This document shows positions 51,886 to 57,146 of a DNA stretch of 57,146 nucleotides, piece by piece. This DNA comes from an uncultured Algibacter sp. (GTDB lineage: Bacteria > Bacteroidota > Bacteroidia > Flavobacteriales > Flavobacteriaceae), in NCBI RefSeq assembly GCF_947495675.1, contig NZ_CANLZX010000023.1:1-57146 (forward strand), read 5' to 3'. The stretch's first letter is position 1; each line of letters opens with the position of its first letter. Under the pieces are notes generated by a model. That model was not told where the DNA came from and made no database searches. It saw only the letters and a program-made list of their open reading frames with translations. A program made the position numbers and the translations under genes.

Positions 51886-53988
51886 ATGAAAACATTATAT
51901 GGTATGCTTTTATGCATGCTAATTACAACTGTGTCTTATGGTCAAGAAAAAAATGCCATAAAAAAAGACACCACAGATCAAAAAATCACTAAACTAAACG
52001 AGGTAATTGTTACAGGAAATTTAAAAACAGATCCTGTTTTAACTGTAGTTTCAAATAAATATGAAGAACAAATTGTACAACCTAAAAATGTAGCCGATTT
52101 ATTTAATAACATTAATGGTTTTTCGGTTATTAAAAGAGGGAATTATGCTATTGATCCTTCATTTAGAGCCTCGCAATACGAGCAATTAAATATTCAATAT
52201 GATGGAGGTGTAAAAGCTATGCATGCTTGTCCAAATAGAATGGACCCAATAACTACACATATTATTCCTGAAGAGATTTCAAGAATTGAAATAATTAAAG
52301 GGCCATATACAGTTAGGTATGGGGCTACTTTTGGCGGCATAATAAACTTAGTAAGTCAAAAACCAGATTATCTTGATTATGGAATACATGGAAAAGTATC
52401 TGCTGGTTATGAAAGTAACGGGAACTCTTTAGTAAACTTAGCAGAAATACAATACATTCAAAAAAAATATGATATTGTAGCTAATGCAGGTTACAGAGAT
52501 TTTGGAAATTATGAAGATGGGAACGGAATTACTATCCCTTCATCCTTTAGAAGTACCGATTATGGTATTAAATTAGGTTATAATTTTTCTGATGATCAAC
52601 GTTTTCAAGTACATTGGAGACAGTCTTTTGGGCGCGACGTATTACATGCTGCATTGCCAATGGATACAGCGTATGATAATAGTAGTATTATATCATTAGA
52701 TTATAAATTGGATAATATTGGTAATGTAGCAAAAACGTTAACGGCTAAAGCTTATTATAGTTATGTAGATCATTTAATGACTAATTATAACAGACCTTCG
52801 TTTATGATGATGGAAGCAGCCTCTTCAGTTGATGCCGTAACAATAGGCGGTAAATTAGAATTAAACTGGAAGCCACTAGAAAAACTAAATATTTTTTCAG
52901 GTATAGATGCTATGCATATCTCTAGAGATGGAGGAAGAACTAGATTAGTAAAAATTATGAATGGTAATACATTACCTATGCCTATGGAGTTTAACGACAA
53001 GGTTTGGCAAGATTCATATATAACAGATTTAGGTGTGTTTACAGAGGCAAAATATAATGTAAATCCAAAAACGGTTATTACAGCAGGTATACGTTATGAT
53101 AATATAACATCAGACATACAAGACCCAGAAGCAGATTTTGCTGAAATGTACAATTTAGAAAAACGCACAGAACATTATGTTAGTGGTACTGTTTCAATTA
53201 AAAAAAGAGTTACAGAAAATTTTACTTTAGAAGCTGCTTATGGTCGTGGTGTAAGATCTGCTAATATGATTGAACGTTTTATTAATCATTTTACAGTAGG
53301 CCAAGACCCATATGAGTATTTAGGAAACCCAAATTTAAAAGCCGAAGTTAATAATCAATTTGAAATTGGTTTTAAAGGAAATCTAGCTTTAAAAAATGGC
53401 TTTGATCGTTTTAAATATGAAACATCTTTTTATTATTCATTCTTTGAAAACTATATAGTTGGTGTTATAGATCCGGGTATTTCAAGAAAGTTCATGCCAA
53501 TGGCTAACCCTAGAAATGTGAAAGTATTTCAGAATTTAGATGAAGCTTATAAAACTGGTTTTGAAACGATGGTACAAATAGATTTCTTAAAAGATTATTA
53601 TTTTAAAACTGAGTTTTCTTATGTTTATGCTAAAAATAAAGATTTACAAGAGTCATTACCTTTAACACCTCCATTTAATACAAAATTGAGTTTAGGTTTT
53701 CAAAAAGAAAAGTTATGGGCGAACTTACAGTACAATATAGTATCAAAACAAGACAATATTTCTAGAAGTTTTGGCGAAACTGAAACAGATGGATATCAAA
53801 CTCTTGATGTTAGATTTGGCATAAAACCAGTTAAGAATATTACTTTAGGTGTTGCAGCTATTAATGTTTTTGATAAAGCTTACAACAATCATTTAAACTT
53901 CTCTTTTACAAATCAATCAGATTTTGGAAGAACACCAATTACAGAACCTGGAAGAAATTTTTCAGCTTTTTTGCAATATAAATTTTAA
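51886..53988 (+). CDS. TonB-dependent receptor, OprC/NosA-like (probable copper uptake)
   Basis: 700 residues. Signal peptide (about 1-20), plug domain (about 35-160, with R-I-E-I-I-K-G-P-Y-T-V-R-Y-G), then a 22-strand barrel ending F-L-Q-Y-K-F. The plug carries C-P-N-R-M (Cys115, Met119) and the barrel H-L-M (His296, Met298). This is the CxxxM plus HxM copper site described for Pseudomonas OprC, with nearly the same separation. Copper import across the outer membrane is therefore the best prediction. It is co-transcribed with the small Cys-motif gene from the regulated promoter. Confidence 0.88.
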   Translation: MKTLYGMLLCMLITTVSYGQEKNAIKKDTTDQKITKLNEVIVTGNLKTDPVLTVVSNKYEEQIVQPKNVADLFNNINGFSVIKRGNYAIDPSFRASQYEQLNIQYDGGVKAMHACPNRMDPITTHIIPEEISRIEIIKGPYTVRYGATFGGIINLVSQKPDYLDYGIHGKVSAGYESNGNSLVNLAEIQYIQKKYDIVANAGYRDFGNYEDGNGITIPSSFRSTDYGIKLGYNFSDDQRFQVHWRQSFGRDVLHAALPMDTAYDNSSIISLDYKLDNIGNVAKTLTAKAYYSYVDHLMTNYNRPSFMMMEAASSVDAVTIGGKLELNWKPLEKLNIFSGIDAMHISRDGGRTRLVKIMNGNTLPMPMEFNDKVWQDSYITDLGVFTEAKYNVNPKTVITAGIRYDNITSDIQDPEADFAEMYNLEKRTEHYVSGTVSIKKRVTENFTLEAAYGRGVRSANMIERFINHFTVGQDPYEYLGNPNLKAEVNNQFEIGFKGNLALKNGFDRFKYETSFYYSFFENYIVGVIDPGISRKFMPMANPRNVKVFQNLDEAYKTGFETMVQIDFLKDYYFKTEFSYVYAKNKDLQESLPLTPPFNTKLSLGFQKEKLWANLQYNIVSKQDNISRSFGETETDGYQTLDVRFGIKPVKNITLGVAAINVFDKAYNNHLNFSFTNQSDFGRTPITEPGRNFSAFLQYKF

Positions 53989-54007
53989 TATAAAACTATT
54001 AATAACA

Positions 54008-54040
54008 AAAAAGGAGCGCATAATACATGCGCTCCTTTTT
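54008..54040. terminator. Bidirectional terminator between the receptor and the 49-aa gene
   Basis: AAAGGAGCGCA and TGCGCTCCTTT pair over 11 bp, with A- and T-runs on the outside. It serves both converging genes. Confidence 0.85.
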
Positions 54041-54056
54041 ATAAAATAACTATTAA

Positions 54057-54206
54057 TTATTCTTCTTTAGGTTTATCTTTGTTTCTGTCTCCACTTGCCA
54101 TGAATTTTACTAATATACCTACTAAAGTTAAGCATACTAATCCAAAAATGGCAATCATTATTACGCCGTTGCTCCAATTATATAATGCAATGTTTTGAGT
54201 TATCAT
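54057..54206 (-). CDS. Small single-pass membrane protein (49 aa)
   Basis: A complete frame from ATG (54204-54206) to TAA (54057-54059). It reads M-I-T-Q-N-I-A-L-Y-N-W-S-N-G, a hydrophobic helix V-I-M-I-A-I-F-G-L-V-C-L-T-L-V-G-I-L-V (about 15-33), then a charged tail with K-F-M-A-S-G-D-R-N-K. One transmembrane helix, charged C terminus in the cytoplasm. It has its own regulated promoter (54234-54277) and terminator, which strongly favours a real gene. No family recognised. Confidence 0.7.
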   Translation of the reverse strand: MITQNIALYNWSNGVIMIAIFGLVCLTLVGILVKFMASGDRNKDKPKEE

Positions 54207-54233
54207 AAATAATGGTTTTCGTTTTTATATGGG

Positions 54234-54277
54234 TAAAAATATTAATCTTAGTATGTATTAAATATGATATTTGTCAG
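54234..54277 (-). promoter_or_regulatory. Crp/Fnr-type site and promoter of the 49-aa gene
   Basis: Dyad with core TGATATTTGTCA (plus reading, 14-mer 54264-54277), exactly 22 nt, then TATTTTTA (minus strand, 54234-54241). Confidence 0.65.
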
Positions 54278-54404
54278 TATGGAATTAAATTGATGTTAAT
54301 TTGCCTAAACTTGTCTAATATCTTTAATTTTAATAAAATAGAAGTATTTATTTAATTAAGGATTTGGAATATTAAATTTAATAATTTGCTCATACCTGAT
54401 TTGA

Positions 54405-55421
54405 TTATTTATCAAAAGTAATACTCCAAATACCTCTAACTTCATTTACATTATAACCAATAGCTTTGTCTTTTGGATACAAAGCTTTTAATTTTTTAAA
54501 GGTTTTATTTTCGATTGTTTTATTTGGTGTTCCGTGGCATTTCAAGCACATGTCATTTGTGGTTATAGGATAATAAACATGTACTTTATTATCTAATTCT
54601 TTTACTATAGGGTTTGGTTCTTCTTTGTTTGAAATAACTTTTTTAAATGTTTCAATATATTTTAACTCTTCAGTATTAGCTTGGTTTTGTTCATTTCTTG
54701 GTTTATCAGATACTCGCTTAATAATGGCATCATGTAAAACAGACATACTATCAGTTAAAGGATATGCTCTTTCATTACAAAATGATAATGCCTCTAGGAT
54801 GCCTTTTTTTTGAATGGACCCCATTAGATTTTTACCTAGTACAGATTTTGTAGTTATAGCATATTTTAAGCCACGTTCGCCGTAAGGTAAATTTTGAAAT
54901 TGGAGTCTAGATTGTTGTTTTCCATAACCATTTCCAAACCCTTTTCCATTTCCTTTTTTCATTCCTTGCCCATTATGTTTCCCTTTTTCTTCATTATAAT
55001 GAGCTTCAAACCACTCTGGTTCTTCAATATCAAAATCATACATATAGTCTGCAATCTCTTTAATTGTTTTTTCAGGATAATGTGTTTTAGGCATAACTCC
55101 AAAACGTCTTACAGCACCAAACATTTTTGCATCTTCTTCATTTGGGTTTTTTATCCAAGTTTGCATAGCTGTAATAAATTCTTCTTTTGTTGTATTTTCA
55201 GAAATATAATGTTTTTTAATAGCTATCATTGGTGGTGCAATTCTATCCTCATGGCTTGCAGAAGGACTATGACAAACATAGCAGTTGGTTTCCATTAATT
55301 TTTTACCTGGATGTTTGTTAGCTTTTAACTGTTTTTCAAAAGCAGAATATTCTTTGTTTTTGGAATTATTACAACTTAATACAAAGATTGAAAGTAGAAC
55401 AAGTGTTACAAATTTTATCAT
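54405..55421 (-). CDS. Cytochrome c and DUF3365 haem protein
   Basis: 338 residues. The signal ends F-V-L-S-C (lipobox, Cys17). A class I cytochrome c domain (about 35-130) has haem motif C-Y-V-C-H (about 47-51) and Met ligands in F-G-V-M-P. A G/N/K-rich linker follows (about 140-170). The C-terminal DUF3365 (Tll0287-like) domain carries its own C-L-K-C-H haem motif at about 293-297. Two haems in the envelope suggest electron transfer or gas/redox sensing. It is driven by the dyad at 55478. Confidence 0.87.
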   Translation of the reverse strand: MIKFVTLVLLSIFVLSCNNSKNKEYSAFEKQLKANKHPGKKLMETNCYVCHSPSASHEDRIAPPMIAIKKHYISENTTKEEFITAMQTWIKNPNEEDAKMFGAVRRFGVMPKTHYPEKTIKEIADYMYDFDIEEPEWFEAHYNEEKGKHNGQGMKKGNGKGFGNGYGKQQSRLQFQNLPYGERGLKYAITTKSVLGKNLMGSIQKKGILEALSFCNERAYPLTDSMSVLHDAIIKRVSDKPRNEQNQANTEELKYIETFKKVISNKEEPNPIVKELDNKVHVYYPITTNDMCLKCHGTPNKTIENKTFKKLKALYPKDKAIGYNVNEVRGIWSITFDK

Positions 55422-55447
55422 TTGTGATTTAGATTTGATGTGAAATA

Positions 55448-55491
55448 TAAAAATACTTTATTAATATGTAATGTATTGTAACAATGGTTAC
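55448..55491 (-). promoter_or_regulatory. Crp/Fnr-type site and promoter of the cytochrome c/DUF3365 gene
   Basis: Dyad GTAACCATTGTTAC on the minus strand (55478-55491), exactly 22 nt, then TATTTTTA (55448-55455). Confidence 0.75.
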
Positions 55492-55551
55492 TCAGGTAAT
55501 TTTTAAAATTAGATTAAAAGAAAAATTTATTTTGATTAAAATGAAATAAGA

Positions 55552-55584
55552 TTTGGTACAGTTTTAATAAAAAATGTATATTTG
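55552..55584 (+). promoter_or_regulatory. Promoter of tRNA-Arg
   Basis: TTTG at 55552-55555, a 21-nt spacer, then TATATTTG at 55577-55584, 14 nt before the tRNA. Confidence 0.6.
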
Positions 55585-55598
55585 CACCCACGAAAAAA

Positions 55599-55672
55599 GG
55601 CCATGTGGCGCAACTGAATAGCGCACTTGATTACGGCTCAAGAGGTTGCAGGTTTGAATCCTGCCATGGTCA
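55599..55672 (+). tRNA. tRNA-Arg (anticodon ACG)
   Basis: 74-nt cloverleaf: acceptor GGCCATG/CATGGTC (one G-T pair) with discriminator A, D-arm GCGC/GCGC, anticodon stem CTTGA/TCAAG with loop TTACGGC (anticodon ACG), and T-arm GCAGG/CCTGC. CCA is not encoded. It ends in a terminator at 55705. Confidence 0.96.
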
Positions 55673-55704
55673 CGAATAATTCACAAATAAAAAGTGAGTT
55701 TCTA

Positions 55705-55737
55705 AGCGAGTTTCAAAATTGAAACTCGCTTTTTTTA
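55705..55737 (+). terminator. Terminator after tRNA-Arg
   Basis: AGCGAGTTTC/GAAACTCGCT perfect 10-bp stem, followed by seven T. Confidence 0.9.
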
Positions 55738-55811
55738 TAAAACTACTTAAGTGTTTATAATCTGTGTTCTTTAACTAAAAATATTACAGATTCAAGAGTT
55801 TAAAGTATTTA

Positions 55812-55849
55812 AATAAAAAAAGCTTTCAATTTCTTGAAAGCTTTTTTTA
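55812..55849. terminator. Terminator after the coiled-coil gene
   Basis: AGCTTTCAA/TTGAAAGCT stem on a TTTC loop with A- and T-runs on both sides. On the minus strand it follows the gene ending at 55862. Confidence 0.85.
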
Positions 55850-55861
55850 TTTAAGTTTATT

Positions 55862-57146
55862 TTACTCTAAGCACTTTAATTTATCAATAAAAAACTCTTT
55901 ATAGTCTATAAAGTTTATTTCTTTATAACCTTCGGTTCCTCGAAGTACTATGGATTTAATTGGAGAACTTTTTAAAATATCTATTTGAGTACTTGATAAA
56001 CTGGCTTTAAAAAGAAATGTTTCTCCACATTCAATATCCCAGGAATGATAAAACGCAATAGTTTTATTGTTCTCTAAAGTAATTTTAACACTTGACCTTT
56101 GGTTAGGCAAGTAAGATGCACAACCTAAATCTCCTTCATAATTAAAAAACACATTTTCTTTTCTCCCTTGTTTATATAATTCTACAGTTAAATTATTTCC
56201 AATGCTATAAGGCTCAGTTCTAATTGTTGTGATGTTATAAAACCTATCATACTCATTTATTTGATAATGACAAGAATCTCTAAATTTCAATCTTTCAAGC
56301 ATTGCTTGTTTCTTTATATCCTCTTTATTAATTGGTGAATTATTGTTATTTTGAGCTTGAGTATTATTTTTTCTTAAAGTTTCTAGCTCTTTTCTTTCTT
56401 GTTCTATAATTTTAGCTATAGAATCGTTTTGCCTTCTTAACGCTATTAAATGTTTTGCTTCTTGCTCCCTTACTTTTAGTATGGAGTCATAGCGCCTTTT
56501 TTCGATTAGTATTTTTTGCTCTTCTTTTTTGGCGTCATTTAATTTATTTTGCTTTTTTATTTCTGCTAATGCCTCTTTTTGAGCTTTTAATTTAGCAACT
56601 GAATCGTTATGTTTTCTTATTTTTTCTAATGCTATTTGATTGTCCTTTTGAACTTTTTTAATAGAATCATTATATTTTTTTTCAGCTAACTCTTTTTCTT
56701 TCTTTTTTATCTTGGTGATAGAGTCGTTTCGTTTTTTTAATAATTCAAGCGCCTTTTTTTGTTTCTCTTTTTCTTGCAAAATAGAATCAGCTCTACGTTT
56801 TTCGGCTAAAACTCTATTTTGTTCTTTAATTAATTTATCAAGAGAATCTTTTTTCCTTTGTGCAATACGTTGCATTTTAAGAGCCTCTTCTGCTTTAGCA
56901 ATAGAATCGTTACGTTTTTTAATTTTAGCTTGCTTTCTAGTTTCTTCTTTAGCTTTAGCAATAGAGTCAGTTTTGCGTTTTTGGTCTAAAATTCTATTTT
57001 GTTCTTTAATAATGCTATCAAGAGAATCTTTTTTTCTTTGTGCAATACGTTGCATTTTAAGAACCTCTTCTGCTTTAGCAATAGAATCGTTACGTTTTTT
57101 AATTTTAGCTTGTTTTCTAGTTTCTTCTTTAGCTTTAGCAATAGAG
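55862..57146 (-). CDS. Coiled-coil repeat protein (5' end outside the window)
   Basis: At least 428 residues, open at the right edge, so the start and any signal peptide are not visible. The N-terminal ~270 visible residues are a charged coiled coil of repeats such as K-K-R-N-D-S-I-A-K and K-K-D-S-L-D, with a 60-residue (180-bp) period. The spacing of D-S-I or D-S-L every ~20 residues is regular. The last ~130 residues form a different globular domain with paired Cys (R-D-S-C-H-Y, G-C-A-S-Y, I-E-C-G-E, K-C-L-E). I do not recognise it. A structural or envelope role is a guess. Confidence 0.75.
   Translation of the reverse strand, partial: SIAKAKEETRKQAKIKKRNDSIAKAEEVLKMQRIAQRKKDSLDSIIKEQNRILDQKRKTDSIAKAKEETRKQAKIKKRNDSIAKAEEALKMQRIAQRKKDSLDKLIKEQNRVLAEKRRADSILQEKEKQKKALELLKKRNDSITKIKKKEKELAEKKYNDSIKKVQKDNQIALEKIRKHNDSVAKLKAQKEALAEIKKQNKLNDAKKEEQKILIEKRRYDSILKVREQEAKHLIALRRQNDSIAKIIEQERKELETLRKNNTQAQNNNNSPINKEDIKKQAMLERLKFRDSCHYQINEYDRFYNITTIRTEPYSIGNNLTVELYKQGRKENVFFNYEGDLGCASYLPNQRSSVKITLENNKTIAFYHSWDIECGETFLFKASLSSTQIDILKSSPIKSIVLRGTEGYKEINFIDYKEFFIDKLKCLE
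56821..57146 (-). repeat. 180-bp tandem DNA repeat in the coiled-coil gene
   Basis: Bases 57001-57146 match 56821-56966 at exactly 180-bp spacing with few changes, and a more diverged copy precedes them. The window ends inside the array, so the copy number is unknown. Confidence 0.85.

Noticed and set aside
54057..54206. 49-aa protein as a CcoS/CcoQ-like cbb3 assembly subunit
   Set aside because: It has one helix, as those do, but no conserved motif I can match and no cco genes nearby, so it is left unnamed.
57001..57146. Tandem repeats at the right edge as a CRISPR array
   Set aside because: The 180-bp units are translated in frame as a coiled coil with no spacers. No CRISPR array or cas gene was seen anywhere in the window.

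Overview
The window is a chromosomal segment from a member of the Bacteroidota, almost certainly a (probably marine) Flavobacteriaceae. The evidence is low GC, TAnnTTTG-type -7 promoter elements, a type IX secretion sorting tail, DUF4293 and BT_3928-family proteins, a SusC/TonB-style outer membrane, and a PL6 alginate-lyase gene.

Layout. 0-12.5 kb is mostly housekeeping: a SUFU-domain cassette-like gene, yidD, cysS, folE, a FadL-like outer-membrane protein, a low-complexity lipoprotein, proS, tRNA-Glu, rpsT, rho, a DUF4293 gene, a SlyD-like FKBP and a phosphoesterase. 12.5-21 kb is accessory: a promoter with a UxuR/ExuR-like operator, a remnant signal-peptide ORF, a PL6 lyase, an Nramp-related transporter without the usual metal-binding motifs, and a 1444-residue T9SS-secreted protein. 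21-32.8 kb returns to core genes: truA, an MsbA-like exporter, a DUF3667 protein, the diadenylate cyclase, folP, DUF1599, a BT_3928-family DoxX protein, an ABC permease, a TlpA-like thioredoxin, tpiA, prmA and clpS.

32.8-55.5 kb is a dense island, nearly all on the minus strand. It holds persulfide dioxygenase-rhodanese, TauE/SafE and YeeE/YedE sulfur transporters, a Crp/Fnr regulator, an RND tripartite efflux system, a DUF4405 cytochrome-b-like protein, a DUF2202 ferritin-like lipoprotein, a sulfide:quinone-reductase-like flavoprotein, cytochrome bd oxidase, OsmC, a peroxiredoxin, an OprC/NosA-like (copper) TonB receptor and a DUF3365 multi-haem-type protein. tRNA-Arg and a coiled-coil repeat protein running off the edge complete the window.

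The main discovery is a shared promoter architecture in that island. Ten separate promoters carry a 14-bp dyad of the form GTAAC-N4-GTTAC or its variant nTGAT-N4-ATCAn, followed by exactly 22 nt and then a TAnnTTTG-like -7 element. This places the dyad near -42, the class II activator position of Crp/Fnr proteins. The Crp/Fnr gene in the middle of the island is the obvious candidate regulator. The island therefore looks like one regulon coupling sulfide/persulfide oxidation, low-oxygen respiration, copper uptake, peroxide defence and efflux. It includes two unannotated small proteins (45 and 49 aa) and one candidate small RNA.

A family of four dispersed intergenic elements of about 85-110 bp, with GCGTTA...TAACGC ends, is also present at 11.9, 21.1, 31.6 and 41.3 kb.
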